DNA of 64,000 nucleotides from Terriglobales bacterium (GCA_025462725.1 JAOAPE010000005.1:248001-312000); one strand, 5' to 3'. Shown: positions 33,028-43,482, counted from the stretch's first letter. Notes: generated by a model not told the origin, from the sequence alone. Program-made: numbers and translations.

Positions 33028-35898
33028 GTGCCCTCATTCGTAAAGCAAAATCCAAAGTTAAACGCCTTCGTTTGCATGGCTTTACTCGTGGTCATGCTGG
33101 CGTTTTTCGCTCCCCGCGCCAGAGCTGCCCAGCAGGAATTAGTGCATGAGGTCATTCCCCACGGAAACCGCCGCATTCCCGCGGAAACCATTAAGGCCAA
33201 GATGTTCACGCGACCCGGCGATGTGTATGACGAAGCGGGAATCCAGCGTGATTTCTCGTCCCTGTGGAACACGGGTTATTTCGAAGATGTCCGTATTGAG
33301 AGACAGGACAGCGCCAAGGGTGTAGACATCCATGTTTATGTGAAAGAGAAACCGACAATCCGCAGCATCGATTACAACGGATTGAACTCGGTTACCAAGA
33401 GCGATGTGCTCGAGCGATTTAAGAAGGACAAGGTGGGGCTGTCAGTTGAGAACCAGTACGACCCGACCAAAATCAAGAAAGCCGAAGTCGTACTAAAGGA
33501 ATTGTTGGCTGAACACGGACGTCAGTTTGCGACCATCCGTACGGAAATCCACCCCATTCCGCCTGCGGCAGTGGGCGTGGCGTTCAACATCAAAGAAGGC
33601 GCGAAGGTAAAAGTCGGCAGGATCAAATTCAAAGGCAATGAAAAAGTAAAGTCGCGCACCCTACGTGCGGCAATGAAGAACACTAAGCCAATCGGAGTGC
33701 CCCACTCGATCTTTCTGGAAAACGTGTTCTCCCGTACCTACGACTCGACAAAACTGCAGGAAGACGCCGAGCGTGTCCGCGAGGCGTACCAAGAACGCGG
33801 CTATTTCAAAGCGCTGATCGGCGACCCTGAAACGAAGATGCGCGATACGGGCGGCCTGCGGTTGAATCCGTTCGGAGGCAAGAAATCTGGCAAAGCTGTG
33901 GACATCACGGTCCCCATATCAGAGGGTGATCGCTACAAGTTGGGCTCGATCACATTCAAGAATGGCAAGGCCGTATCGAACATGAAAGCACTGCGCAGCC
34001 TCTTTCCCATGAAAGACGGCGAGATCATCAACGTCTCGAATCTGCGTAAGGGCATCGATAACTTAAGAAAAGCCTACGGCCAGCTGGGCTACATCAACTT
34101 CACCGGCGTGCCGGACATGAAGATCAATGAAGAGAAAAAGATCATTGATGTTGAAGTGGACCTGGATGAAGGCAAGTCGTATTCCGTCCGCCGGATCGAG
34201 TTCACGGGCAACACCACCACCCGCGATAAGGTCATCCGTCGTGAGTTGGCGCTCGAAGAAGGCAACGTTTACAACAGTCAATTGTGGGAGTTCAGTCTGC
34301 TCCGATTGAACCAGTTGCAGTACTTCGAACCGCTTAAGCCGGAGCAGGATTCAGAGACCAAGCGGAACGACGCCGAGGGAACGGTCGATCTCACTTTGAA
34401 GGTGAAGGAGAAAGGCAAGAACAGCATTGGACTCACGGGCGGAGTGAGCGGGCTTGCGGGTTCATTCATCGGACTCAACTACCAGACAAACAACTTCCTG
34501 GGATTGGGAGAGACGTTAACCGTTGAAGCAAACGTGGGAAGCCGCGAGCGCAACCTGATGTTCGGATTCACCGAGCCTTACTTGTTCGACCGTCCTCTGC
34601 AGTTCGGATTCACGGTGTTCACCCGCAAGTACGATTACAACCAAGCGAAAGAGACGCAGATACAACTGAACCAGCAGTTGAACCTGCCGCAAAGCGTGCT
34701 GGACACCTTACAGAACTTCAGCCAATCCAGCACAGGATTCACGACGTCGCTGAGTTATCCGCTGCGCAGATCTTTGAAGCGTGTTGGACTCACCTATTCG
34801 CTTGATACAACCACAGTCACAACATTCAGCACAGCTTCGCAAGACCTCTTCTCCCAGATCGCATTCCGCAACGTCTCCGGCCCGGATGCGCTAAAAGGCG
34901 TGATCACGAGCAAGTTGATCCCGTCATTCAGTTTCAGTTCGATTGATAATCCGCAGCGTCCGCACTATGGCAAGAGCCTGTTTATCGGCGGCGAGGTTTC
35001 AGGCATTGGCGGAAACGTGGCGGCGTTCCGTCCTATTGTGGAATGGAAGCATTTCATTCCGATGCATAACTTCCGCCCGAAAGACAAGGAATCTGGCAAT
35101 CACACATTCGGATATCGCATACAAGGGTCGTTCATCACGGGATACCGCGGGCTGGTGGCGCCTCCGCAAGAGCGCTTCTACTCGGGCGGGGATTCAGACC
35201 TGCGTGGATTTGATATTCGAACCATTTCACCTTACATCTTCCTCTCAGACCGAGCAGACATCACGCTCACCAATCCGGATGGAACGCCAGTGCCGATCGA
35301 TCCGGCAAATCCGCTGAAGGGCAATGTGACTATTCCCATACCGATCCAGAGGATCACTGTACCGGGCGGTGACACCAACATCGTTGGCAACGTGGAATAT
35401 CGAGTCCCGATCGTAGGGCCGGTAACTATCGCAATGTTTGCCGATGGCGGATTGAACTTTATTGCGCGGACGTCGCAACTTAAGTTGACGGATACTCAGA
35501 TCAACAACCTGAATACGACGTCGTTCGGTTGCCCCACGTTGAGTGCTGGATCAGGATGTTCTGGCGGACTACTTCCCGGGACCGCGGGCGGCATACCCTT
35601 GTTCTCGCAGGACTTGAAGCCGGTGAACGGAACGAACTTTGTTCCTCGCGTTTCGACGGGACTGGAGTTGCAGGTCATAGTGCCGATCGTCAACGCACCG
35701 TTCCGGATCTATTACGCTTACAATCCGCTGATCCTGGACACCACGACTAACTCATTGAACCAGATCACGCGATCATTGTTCCCGGTGGGCGCGGCGGGCG
35801 ATTTCACTTACCATCAAGCACTACAAGCGTTCGCGCCGGACTTCCGTTTGAAGGAACCGCGCAAGACATTCCGATTCACCGTAGCTACTACTTTCTAG
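33028..35898 (+). CDS. bamA: Outer membrane protein assembly factor BamA
   Basis: 956 residues from the GTG at 33028 (AGGA 6 bases upstream); the frame stays open upstream but without homology. Signal peptide with cleavage near ARA-AQQ. POTRA repeats follow ('VIPHGNRRIPAETIKAKM', 'SIDYNGLNSVTKSDVLERF', 'RIKFKGNEKVKSRTLRAAM', 'SITFKNGKAVSN', 'RIEFTGNTTTRDKVIRREL'), then the 16-strand barrel with 'GGDSDLRGFDIRTISPY', the RGF loop motif, and a C-terminal Phe (TVATTF). It inserts beta-barrel proteins such as the TonB receptor encoded nearby. skp follows with its own promoter. Confidence 0.96.
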   Translation: MPSFVKQNPKLNAFVCMALLVVMLAFFAPRARAAQQELVHEVIPHGNRRIPAETIKAKMFTRPGDVYDEAGIQRDFSSLWNTGYFEDVRIERQDSAKGVDIHVYVKEKPTIRSIDYNGLNSVTKSDVLERFKKDKVGLSVENQYDPTKIKKAEVVLKELLAEHGRQFATIRTEIHPIPPAAVGVAFNIKEGAKVKVGRIKFKGNEKVKSRTLRAAMKNTKPIGVPHSIFLENVFSRTYDSTKLQEDAERVREAYQERGYFKALIGDPETKMRDTGGLRLNPFGGKKSGKAVDITVPISEGDRYKLGSITFKNGKAVSNMKALRSLFPMKDGEIINVSNLRKGIDNLRKAYGQLGYINFTGVPDMKINEEKKIIDVEVDLDEGKSYSVRRIEFTGNTTTRDKVIRRELALEEGNVYNSQLWEFSLLRLNQLQYFEPLKPEQDSETKRNDAEGTVDLTLKVKEKGKNSIGLTGGVSGLAGSFIGLNYQTNNFLGLGETLTVEANVGSRERNLMFGFTEPYLFDRPLQFGFTVFTRKYDYNQAKETQIQLNQQLNLPQSVLDTLQNFSQSSTGFTTSLSYPLRRSLKRVGLTYSLDTTTVTTFSTASQDLFSQIAFRNVSGPDALKGVITSKLIPSFSFSSIDNPQRPHYGKSLFIGGEVSGIGGNVAAFRPIVEWKHFIPMHNFRPKDKESGNHTFGYRIQGSFITGYRGLVAPPQERFYSGGDSDLRGFDIRTISPYIFLSDRADITLTNPDGTPVPIDPANPLKGNVTIPIPIQRITVPGGDTNIVGNVEYRVPIVGPVTIAMFADGGLNFIARTSQLKLTDTQINNLNTTSFGCPTLSAGSGCSGGLLPGTAGGIPLFSQDLKPVNGTNFVPRVSTGLELQVIVPIVNAPFRIYYAYNPLILDTTTNSLNQITRSLFPVGAAGDFTYHQALQAFAPDFRLKEPRKTFRFTVATTF

Positions 35899-35912
35899 CG
35901 GGAAGGCGCGGT

Positions 35913-35941
35913 TTGACGGGGTTCTTGGGTGCTCCTATAAT
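35913..35941 (+). promoter_or_regulatory. Sigma70-type promoter of skp
   Basis: TTGACG (35913-35918), 17-base spacer, TATAAT (35936-35941), 15 bases after the bamA stop. The leader to skp is about 185 bases. Confidence 0.8.
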
Positions 35942-36133
35942 GAGCCATACTCGTTTAAGCAGCTCAGGATGCTATCAGGCGCCGGGTTGTAAATGCCCCT
36001 TGGCGGGCATCCCGCAAAGTTAGTGACGAGAAATTAGCGGGACATTAGGAGAGGCTGCCTTGAATAAGCGTCTTCCTCCTAGGAAAATCTCAAAATCTTG
36101 ACAATCGATCCTAAGGAGTTCGAAGAACGTCCA

Positions 36134-36811
36134 ATGATTACCACAAACATCCGCAAATCCATTTCTGTGCTGGCACTGTCGCTGGCATTCAGCGCCGCCG
36201 CATTCGCGCAGGCCGGCACTTCAGCAGTAGTTCCCTCGACGGGACCGAGCCCCACAAAGGTCGGAGTCATAAATATTCAAGCCGTGATGTTCAACTCGAA
36301 CGAGGGACGTCGCGATATGGAAGCGCTCCAGAAGCGATTCGAGCCAAAACAGTCTGAACTTAAGAGCTTGAATGACGAAGTTGAAAATCTTAAGAAGCAG
36401 TTGGCCGCGCAGCAAGACAAGTTGAACGATGACGAACGCAACAACCGCGTTCGCGCCATCGAGCAAAAGCAGAAGAGCTTGCAACGTTCACTCGACGACG
36501 CCAAGGCAGAATTCGACGCCGCGCAGGGCGACCTTTTTAATCGTTTATTCGCCAAAATGGCGGACGTGATGGACAAATACGCTAAGGCGAACGGGTTGGC
36601 TGTGATCATCGACGTCTCAAGCCAGCAGACGCCAGTCCTGTGGGCCGCTGAACAGGTGAATATCAGCCCTCAAGTACTCGAAGCGTACAACGCCGCGTCT
36701 GGCGTGGCCGCTCCGGCAGTATCCGCGCCATCGGCAACTCGTCCCGCAACACCGCGTCCGGCGACTCCGGCAGCCAAAAAGCCAACGACGCCTGGAACCA
36801 CACCTAAATAG
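36134..36811 (+). CDS. skp: Periplasmic chaperone OmpH/Skp family
   Basis: 225 residues from the ATG at 36134, with a signal peptide (cleavage near AFAQA). The middle is a long coiled coil (about 50-140, 'LKSLNDEVENLKKQLAAQQDKL') framed by beta segments 'VGVINIQAVMF' and 'GLAVIIDVS', the Skp jellyfish layout. A Pro/Ala/Thr/Lys-rich tail of 40 residues is extra. It holds unfolded outer membrane proteins for BamA, which is encoded directly upstream. AAGGAG lies 15 bases before this ATG, rather far. Confidence 0.9.
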   Translation: MITTNIRKSISVLALSLAFSAAAFAQAGTSAVVPSTGPSPTKVGVINIQAVMFNSNEGRRDMEALQKRFEPKQSELKSLNDEVENLKKQLAAQQDKLNDDERNNRVRAIEQKQKSLQRSLDDAKAEFDAAQGDLFNRLFAKMADVMDKYAKANGLAVIIDVSSQQTPVLWAAEQVNISPQVLEAYNAASGVAAPAVSAPSATRPATPRPATPAAKKPTTPGTTPK

Positions 36812-36829
36812 CTCGCAGTTCTTCGAACG

Positions 36830-36857
36830 AAAAGCCGCCCGAATGGGCGGCTTTTTT
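36830..36857 (+). terminator. Rho-independent terminator after skp
   Basis: AAAAGCCGCCC / GGGCGGCTTTT stem, 4-base loop GAAT, run of T. Confidence 0.92.
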
Positions 36858-36950
36858 ACTTGGAGCGATGGTTACTTGCTGCGGATTTTTATCTCGACTC
36901 CTCTGTCCGAGTGTTCCGTTATGGCAGATTACCGAACCGAACATACGATG

Positions 36951-39377
36951 TTATTCGTCGCGCAAAGCGATACTGGGCTCAATGCGCATGGCACGCAGCG
37001 TAGGTACGTAGTTTGCAATGAAGGTAGCGGCTGCGAGAACGGCGACCACTCCGACCAGGGTTACTGGGTCTGCTGGTCCGATGCCGAACAGCAGGCTGCG
37101 CAAGACAATGGCGATTGCGAAGACGCCGGCGATGCCGATTCCCAACCCAATCGCGACCGGAGCCATTCCGCTGCCAAGGACGAGTTTCAAGATGTCTTTG
37201 CGGTCTGCGCCTAATGCCATGCGGATACCGATCTCCTGTGTGCGCTGGGTCACGAGATACGAGGTGACGCCATAAACTCCGAAGATTGCGAGAATGAACG
37301 CCAATCCGGCAAAGCCCGCTAGCAGCAGCGAACTGAAGCGACGACGCGCGAGCGATCCATCGAGGACCTTTTGCATTGTCTTCACTTCATAGAGAGGTTG
37401 ATTGGCATCAACGTCGTTTATCGCGTTGCGGACTTGTCCGAAAATCGACATGGGATCACCCTGGGTCTTGAGCGCAAGGAACATGGACTCATTCGGCCGC
37501 TGGGCCAATGGATAATAAATCTGTCCGCGCCCGGCGCTTTCGAGGTCCTTGTTCTTGACGTGGTTCACTACACCAACGATGGTGCGCATGTTGGCAGAGC
37601 CAGCCGTTATGCGCTTACCGACGGGATCTTCGTCCGGCCAAAAGTGCTTTACCAAGACGTCATCCACGATGACCACAAGCGGAGACTTTTCAGAATCCTG
37701 CGCGTTGAATGTTCGTCCTTTTTGCAAACTTATCTGCATGGTCTGGAGATATCCGGGAGTGATGGAGCGGCGGTCAGCTTCATAACTTCCCTGTCCTGGA
37801 GGATTGGGCTTGTCTTCTGCTTGCGTGCCGCCGGATCCGCCGGAATTGCTCAGCGGCAGCCCGGAGACGAATCCAACGGAGGAGACGCCGGAGATGGTGG
37901 ACAGACGTTCTTCAAGCCGCTGGAAGAATGCGGTCTGCTGCGCGGGATCTTGCTGGTAACGATTTTCCATGAGTGAGACGCGCATGGTGAGTACGCGGTC
38001 AGGATTGAATCCGGGCGCGACTTTTTGCAGTTCCATGAAGCTGCGCAACAGTAATCCTGCACCGAAGAGCAGCGTGAGTGTGAGTCCGACCTCGGCCACG
38101 ACGAGCGCTTTGCGCAACTTGTTCGAGCCACCTCCGATGCCGCCTTTGGAACCACCGAACTTCAGCGCGTCGAGTAGCGAGATCTCGGAGGTCTGTATCG
38201 CTGGAACGAGCCCGAAGAGAATTCCTGTGAGGACTGTGACGCCGACGGTAAAGATCAGAACGGAAGTGTCCATTGTGACTTCACTCATACGCGGGAATCC
38301 GGGTAACTCTGCCGAACGAAAAAGACGTAACGCTCCGTAAGCCAAGGCAAGCCCCACAGCGCCGCCGACCATGGCCAGCATCAGCGATTCCGTCAGCAAT
38401 TGCCGGATGATGCGCCATTGCGAAGCGCCCACGGCGGAGCGGATGGCGATCTCTTTTTTACGTCCAGCGGCGCGCGACAACAGCAGGTTCGCTACGTTGA
38501 CGCTGGCGATGAGCAGGACCAATCCGACTGCTCCCATCAAAACCAGGAGCGCGGGGCGAGTGTCACCGGTGATCTCTGTGATCAACGGGAATGCGGTCAG
38601 CGACCATCCGACATTGGGCGGATAATTATTTTGATACTGCTGCTGCAGACTGCGAGCGAGAGATTCCAGATCTGACTGTGCCTGCTGGATAGTGACACCG
38701 GGCTTGAGCCGCGCGATGACTTCGTTGCCGTGATTGCCGCGCGCGTCTGGAATGAGTTCTTCTTTCGTGAATGTGTGCGGAGCCCAGAGGTCTGTCCCCT
38801 CAGGATAATCAACTCCCGCGGACATCACTCCGATCACCTGATAAGCCATGCCGTTGAGCTGAATGCTCTTGCCGACGATGTTTTCGTCGCCCCCAAAGCG
38901 CCGCTTCCAAAGCGGATAACTCAAAATCACCATGTGGTCGGCGCCGACCGCACCTTCTTCAGGATTGAAATCGCGCCCCAGCAGCTTCTTCGCTTCCAGG
39001 ACTGAGAAGAATTTGGGCGTGACCAGCGTGCCGGACAAACGCTCGGGGTCTCCAGTGCCGGAGAAGTTGAAGCTGTTGCCATCAGTGAATGCGGCGATGT
39101 TGGCGAAGCTCTTTGTCCCCTGCGTGAGGTCTATGAATTCAGGCGCGGAGATCCAATTCTTGGGAATCCCGATGTTGGCGAGAGCTCCCCATATCTTCAC
39201 GATGCGGTCCGACTCAGGAAACGGCAGCGGCTTCAGCAGCACAGAATTCACCACGCTGAAAACAGCGCTGTTCGCTCCTATGCCGAGAGCGAGGGCGAGA
39301 ATCGCGGTGATGGCGAATGACGGACTCTTCCAGAGTGTTCGCCATCCATAGCGGAAATCGCTTGTGAGTTGTGACAT
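36951..39377 (-). CDS. Acidobacterial duplicated orphan permease (ADOP), MacB-like
   Basis: 808 residues. It begins with the short ADOP leader 'DFRYGWRTLWKSPSFAITAI', then helix 1, a large periplasmic MacB_PCD domain, three helices with 'RAAGRKKEIAIRSAVGAS', then a second copy: periplasmic domain ('NPDRVLTMRVSLMENRYQQ') and three helices with 'TQRTQEIGIRMALGADRKDI'. ADOPs are fused double FtsX permeases without a linked ATPase, expanded in Acidobacteriota and usually next to PadR regulators; none is present here. Function unknown, probably mechanotransmission or export. Confidence 0.93.
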   Translation of the reverse strand: MSQLTSDFRYGWRTLWKSPSFAITAILALALGIGANSAVFSVVNSVLLKPLPFPESDRIVKIWGALANIGIPKNWISAPEFIDLTQGTKSFANIAAFTDGNSFNFSGTGDPERLSGTLVTPKFFSVLEAKKLLGRDFNPEEGAVGADHMVILSYPLWKRRFGGDENIVGKSIQLNGMAYQVIGVMSAGVDYPEGTDLWAPHTFTKEELIPDARGNHGNEVIARLKPGVTIQQAQSDLESLARSLQQQYQNNYPPNVGWSLTAFPLITEITGDTRPALLVLMGAVGLVLLIASVNVANLLLSRAAGRKKEIAIRSAVGASQWRIIRQLLTESLMLAMVGGAVGLALAYGALRLFRSAELPGFPRMSEVTMDTSVLIFTVGVTVLTGILFGLVPAIQTSEISLLDALKFGGSKGGIGGGSNKLRKALVVAEVGLTLTLLFGAGLLLRSFMELQKVAPGFNPDRVLTMRVSLMENRYQQDPAQQTAFFQRLEERLSTISGVSSVGFVSGLPLSNSGGSGGTQAEDKPNPPGQGSYEADRRSITPGYLQTMQISLQKGRTFNAQDSEKSPLVVIVDDVLVKHFWPDEDPVGKRITAGSANMRTIVGVVNHVKNKDLESAGRGQIYYPLAQRPNESMFLALKTQGDPMSIFGQVRNAINDVDANQPLYEVKTMQKVLDGSLARRRFSSLLLAGFAGLAFILAIFGVYGVTSYLVTQRTQEIGIRMALGADRKDILKLVLGSGMAPVAIGLGIGIAGVFAIAIVLRSLLFGIGPADPVTLVGVVAVLAAATFIANYVPTLRAMRIEPSIALRDE

Positions 39378-39627
39378 TTAGTAAGGCCTCGTGAGGAGCA
39401 TTGCGCGAGTTGCCGCGTCCTGCGTACCCGTTAGACTTTGGAACGCAGAAAAAGTTTGTTTTGTTCCCCTCCATGATTACTTGAGCGAGCGGCACCGGTT
39501 ACAGCGACACCGGATGCTTCTGCATTGTTCCGCTCAGAGAAGAAATATACCCGGCGCAAATCCGAGACACGCTGGTGTCTATTTGCAAGAAGCGAAGACG
39601 CTTGCGTTCTTCGATCAGGAGGCGGAC

Positions 39628-40335
39628 ATGTTTGCTGAAAATCTGTTGGAATCCGGAGTTATCCATCACGACAGCCGCAGGCGCTGGGCGACGCTGGTGT
39701 CAGTGTCAGTACAACTAAGCGCAGTGGCCGTGCTGGCGCTATTGCCGTCGCTGTATCCCGAGATCATGGCAATAGGACGCCCGAAGGCGCAGTCTGTGCC
39801 GATCTTCTCGCAGGCGCCGCCGGTGCAGCAACCTATCAACAGTGATGTTCGCGCGAGTGGGTCGCAGTTCTCGCGACCGATCGAAGTAGCGAATCCAAGC
39901 CTTACGTTGGGTTCCGCGCGACATGACGTGGATCCGGGACCTGTGATGCCGCCGAATGTGAGGCTTGGACCGGCAGGTACGAATTTCATCAGCAGTCTAA
40001 TTGTGGGAAGTGTACCGCCGGTCTTGAAACCCACTCCGCCCCCCAATAGGCCCTTGATCGTTTCGCACATGGACGAAGGACAGCTGCTGCTGCGCGTGCA
40101 ACCAAACTATCCGATACCGGCGAAAGCCGCAGGCATCGAAGGCCAGGTCACGCTGGCAGCGATCATCGGCAAGGCAGGAGATATCGAATCACTGCGGGTG
40201 ATCAGTGGACATCCGCTGCTCGCTGGCGCAGCGCGGGATGCAGTGAGCCAATGGCGATATCGTCCTTACATTCTCAATGGCGAACCGATCGAAGTGGAAA
40301 CGCAGATCACCGTGAATTTCAAATTGCGAAACTGA
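39628..40335 (+). CDS. TonB family energy transducer
   Basis: 235 residues from the ATG at 39628, with AGGAGG 5 bases upstream. One N-terminal anchor helix (about 22-43), a Pro-rich periplasmic spacer, and a TonB_C domain (about 145-235, 'LRVQPNYPIPAKAAGIEGQV', 'AARDAVSQWRYRPYILNGE'). It is followed after 12 bases by exbD, so the pair should energise TonB-dependent receptors such as that at 1412-4213. No exbB is seen here. Confidence 0.9.
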   Translation: MFAENLLESGVIHHDSRRRWATLVSVSVQLSAVAVLALLPSLYPEIMAIGRPKAQSVPIFSQAPPVQQPINSDVRASGSQFSRPIEVANPSLTLGSARHDVDPGPVMPPNVRLGPAGTNFISSLIVGSVPPVLKPTPPPNRPLIVSHMDEGQLLLRVQPNYPIPAKAAGIEGQVTLAAIIGKAGDIESLRVISGHPLLAGAARDAVSQWRYRPYILNGEPIEVETQITVNFKLRN

Positions 40336-40347
40336 ACGGAGGACGAT

Positions 40348-40782
40348 ATGGCAATGGGAATGACAAGCACCGGCGGGCTCAAGCCGTTGATCAACGTGAC
40401 GCCGCTTATTGATGTGTTGCTGGTTCTGCTGATCATCTTCCTGATGATCCAGCCGCAACACAAACATGGACTGGAGGCGCAGGTTCCGCAACAGCCGAAG
40501 TCCAACACAGCGCCGCCTCCGGAGAGGACCATCGTTCTCGAGTTGCAGTATCAGCAGGATAATGCGCCGCTGATCCGAATCAATCAGGATCCGACGACGT
40601 GGCAAGACCTTGAAGCCAGGCTGCGCGACATTTTTAAATCGCGCGCAGAGAAGATCATGTTCTTGAAGGGCGATGATAAGCTCAGCTTCTCGCAAGTGGC
40701 GCTGGCGATTGACACCGCACGCTCAGCGGACCCGGACATCAGAATCGGGCTGATCACGCGCGATCTGCAGAATGCTGATTAA
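40348..40782 (+). CDS. exbD: Biopolymer transport protein ExbD
   Basis: 144 residues with one N-terminal helix holding the conserved Asp22 in 'INVTPLIDVLLVLLIIFLM', the proton-path residue of ExbD/TolR, and a periplasmic domain ending 'DPDIRIGLITRDLQ'. GGAGG precedes the ATG. It is translated right after tonB. The ExbB channel partner must be encoded elsewhere. Confidence 0.95.
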   Translation: MAMGMTSTGGLKPLINVTPLIDVLLVLLIIFLMIQPQHKHGLEAQVPQQPKSNTAPPPERTIVLELQYQQDNAPLIRINQDPTTWQDLEARLRDIFKSRAEKIMFLKGDDKLSFSQVALAIDTARSADPDIRIGLITRDLQNAD

Positions 40783-40802
40783 TCCAAGAGGCAAAGATTG
40801 CT

Positions 40803-40860
40803 TGTGTAAATGCTGTGCATAACGACTTTTCCTAAGGTTTGTGGAAAAGCCTGTGGAAAG
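40803..40860 (-). other. Cluster of DnaA-box-like sequences in a 340-base gene-free stretch
   Basis: On the minus strand: TTATGCACA (40814-40822) and TTTTCCACA (40840-40848) both fit TTWTNCACA; CTTTCCACA (40852-40860) and ATTTACACA (40803-40811) are near matches. All four have the same orientation. The stretch 40783-41123 has no gene and is AT-rich around 40865-40900. It could be a DnaA-binding regulatory site or a replication origin part; chance is not excluded. Confidence 0.4.
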
Positions 40861-41123
40861 GCAGACGGTAAAAATTACTAGTCGCTTTATTTCAGCACCT
40901 TACACTGTTTGCATCTCCAGCGGAGCACATGCAAAGTGCCTGCAATCAGCACAATTCAGAAAAGGAATCAATCTCTTTGGTGACAAGCAACCATTCGATT
41001 TTTGCGCAAAAGCGCACGCGATTTGCACACTATGGAAAACAAAAGTCCCATTTTCAGGGGCTTAGATGATGCTAAAGATTTAAGCTGGGGTTCGGCAGAA
41101 GATCGGGAGTGTATCCCTTGCAA

Positions 41124-42923
41124 CTATTCGCCCACTTTCAATACGGCTAAAAACGCTTCCTGCGGTATGTCTACCTTACCGATACGCTTCATTCGCTTCT
41201 TGCCTTCTTTTTGCTTCTCCAACAATTTTCGTTTTCGGGAAATGTCACCGCCATAACATTTTGCAATGACGTTCTTGCGGATTGCGGCGACTGTTTCGCG
41301 AGCGATTACTTTCGCCCCAATCGCGGCCTGAATCGCGACTTCGAACATCTGGCGCGGGATCAATTCCTTCATCTTGGCGACGAGCGCGCGGCCGCGGTCG
41401 TAGGCGAAATCCTGATGCACCACTATGGAGAGCGCATCGACGGGTTCGCCGGAGACGAGGATGTCGAGCTTGACCATCGGCGAAGTCCACATACCAGAGA
41501 GGTGATAGTCGAGAGATGCGTATCCGCGGGAGATAGATTTCAATTTGTCATAGAAATCGAGCACTATCTCATTCAGCGGAAGCTCATAAGTAAGCTTGAC
41601 CCGGTTAGAAGTCACATATTCAAAATTCTTCTGTTTGCCGCGCTTATCTTCCACCAGCTTCAGTATCCCGCCAACGTATTCTTCATTCGTCAATATCATG
41701 GCGGTGATCACTGGCTCTTCGATCTTTTCCGTTTCAGTCGTTGGAACCCAACGCGAGGGATTGTCCACTTCAACAACCGTGCCGTCAGTCTTGGTGATTC
41801 GGTAACGCACGCCCGGCGCGGTGATGATGAGGTCGAGATCGTATTCTCGCTCGAGGCGCTCCTGGATGATCTCCATGTGCAAGAGGCCGAGAAAACCGCA
41901 GCGGAATCCGAAGCCCAGGGCAACAGAGCTCTCCGGCTCGAAGAAGAATGACGAATCATTAAGGCGAAGTTTTTCGAGGGCATCGCGGAGTAGCGTGTGC
42001 TCGTGCGTGTCAACGGTATAGATGCCGGCGAAGACCATTGGCTTGAGTTCTTCAAATCCTGCGAGCGGTTCCAGCGCGGGACGGCCTTCTTCGGTAATAG
42101 TGTCCCCGATCTTGGAGTCAGCGACGTTCTTCATGTTGCAGATCAGGAATCCGACTTCGCCGGCTTCGAGTTGCTCGATCTCGATTGGCTTCGGAGTGAG
42201 TACGCCCAATGATTCGATGTCGAACGTCTTGTTGTTCCACCACAAACGAATCTTCATCCCCTTGCGGAGGACGCCATTCATGATCCTGGTTAGAACGATG
42301 ACGCCGCGATACGGGTCAAACCAGGAATCAAATACGAGGCCTTGCAGTGGAGCTTCTGGAGTTCCGGTCGGCGGAGGCAATCGTTTAACAATCGCTTCGA
42401 GCACATCTTCTACACCGAGCCCGGTCTTCGCGCTGACGAGCAGCGCGTCAGAACAATCGATGCCGACTGCTTGCTCGACCATCTCTTTCACGCGGGGAAT
42501 GTCAGCGCTGGGAAGGTCAATCTTGTTGATGACGGGGATGATCTCCAGTCCGTTGTTGATGGCGAGGTAAGCATTAGCAAGCGTCTGCGCTTCTACGCCT
42601 TGCGACGCGTCCACTACAAGAAGCGCGCCTTCGCAGGACGCGAGTGAGCGGGAGACTTCGTAAGAAAAATCTACGTGTCCCGGGGTATCAATGAGATTGA
42701 GTTGGTAAAGCTGTCCGTCTTTGGCGGTGTAATTCATGCGCACCGCATGCGCCTTGATGGTGATGCCGCGCTCGCGCTCGAGGTCCATCGCATCAAGCAC
42801 CTGGGCTTGCATCTCGCGCGCCGTCAGCGATCCAGTGAGCTCCAACAGACGGTCTGAGAGCGTGGATTTCCCATGGTCGATATGGGCGATGATGGCAAAA
42901 TTTCGAATGTGTGCGCGATCCAC
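41124..42923 (-). CDS. lepA: Elongation factor 4 (LepA)
   Basis: 599 residues, full length. G1 motif AHIDHGKST at 13-21, G3 'DTPGHVDF', G4 'NKIDLP', and the LepA-specific C-terminal domain ('[37 protein letters not shown]' region, about 535-570). A ribosome-bound translational GTPase that back-translocates or remodels stalled ribosomes. It starts with GTG at 42923 and has no strong Shine-Dalgarno. Confidence 0.98.
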   Translation of the reverse strand: MDRAHIRNFAIIAHIDHGKSTLSDRLLELTGSLTAREMQAQVLDAMDLERERGITIKAHAVRMNYTAKDGQLYQLNLIDTPGHVDFSYEVSRSLASCEGALLVVDASQGVEAQTLANAYLAINNGLEIIPVINKIDLPSADIPRVKEMVEQAVGIDCSDALLVSAKTGLGVEDVLEAIVKRLPPPTGTPEAPLQGLVFDSWFDPYRGVIVLTRIMNGVLRKGMKIRLWWNNKTFDIESLGVLTPKPIEIEQLEAGEVGFLICNMKNVADSKIGDTITEEGRPALEPLAGFEELKPMVFAGIYTVDTHEHTLLRDALEKLRLNDSSFFFEPESSVALGFGFRCGFLGLLHMEIIQERLEREYDLDLIITAPGVRYRITKTDGTVVEVDNPSRWVPTTETEKIEEPVITAMILTNEEYVGGILKLVEDKRGKQKNFEYVTSNRVKLTYELPLNEIVLDFYDKLKSISRGYASLDYHLSGMWTSPMVKLDILVSGEPVDALSIVVHQDFAYDRGRALVAKMKELIPRQMFEVAIQAAIGAKVIARETVAAIRKNVIAKCYGGDISRKRKLLEKQKEGKKRMKRIGKVDIPQEAFLAVLKVGE

Positions 42924-43065
42924 GGCTGTCCGTTCGGGGCTAAAATCCTACTGCCCCAGCGCTTCTACATGAACTTCTGGGGTGGGCGTAAACCTTTATT
43001 GTAGCATCGGATTCGCAGTGGTTTGGGCTGCTACGGACGGTCCTCGCTGCATCGGGAGACGTGGA

Positions 43066-43482
43066 TCAAGCAAGAAACCGGGAGCGCAGGTCGCTGGGAA
43101 CGATTGGGCACACGTCACTTTTGCGTCCGAAGATGTGGTAACGGACCCGTGCGATGAAGTCGTACAGCGCATCGCGCATTGCGCGGGGGAGAAATTTAGT
43201 TAGCGCAACCAAGAGTGACGCTGAGCGAATTCTCTCCGCCACATAGATTGCAGCGTCGGAGCGAACCAGCAATCGGCCATTGGACGTCTGCACCACCACG
43301 CTATCTGGCAATTCCCTGCGCATGCCATCTGGAACTGTGTTGCGGAACGTCTCACCTTGCAGTGGTGCGAAACGAAAGATGGCGTCACGATCGCGCGCGA
43401 GCGTCCAAAGGACGAAGCCATGACAAAGACCGCAGGTGCCGTCGTAGAAGATAATGTCGCGAGCTGGGGACTCAGGCTGCAT
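43066..43482 (-). CDS. DUF393 thiol-disulfide oxidoreductase-like protein (YuxK family)
   Basis: 138 residues from the ATG at 43482; the frame is open much further upstream but there it only shadows the cstA gene. The N-terminus 'DIIFYDGTCGLCHGFVLW' carries the DUF393 CxxC (C17, C20) and DG motif, followed by 'FRFAPLQGE' and a C-terminal 'FIARVRYHIFGRK'. Small thioredoxin-like cytosolic protein of unknown partner. It is divergent from cstA with only 45 bases between starts. Confidence 0.85.
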   Translation of the reverse strand: MQPESPARDIIFYDGTCGLCHGFVLWTLARDRDAIFRFAPLQGETFRNTVPDGMRRELPDSVVVQTSNGRLLVRSDAAIYVAERIRSASLLVALTKFLPRAMRDALYDFIARVRYHIFGRKSDVCPIVPSDLRSRFLA

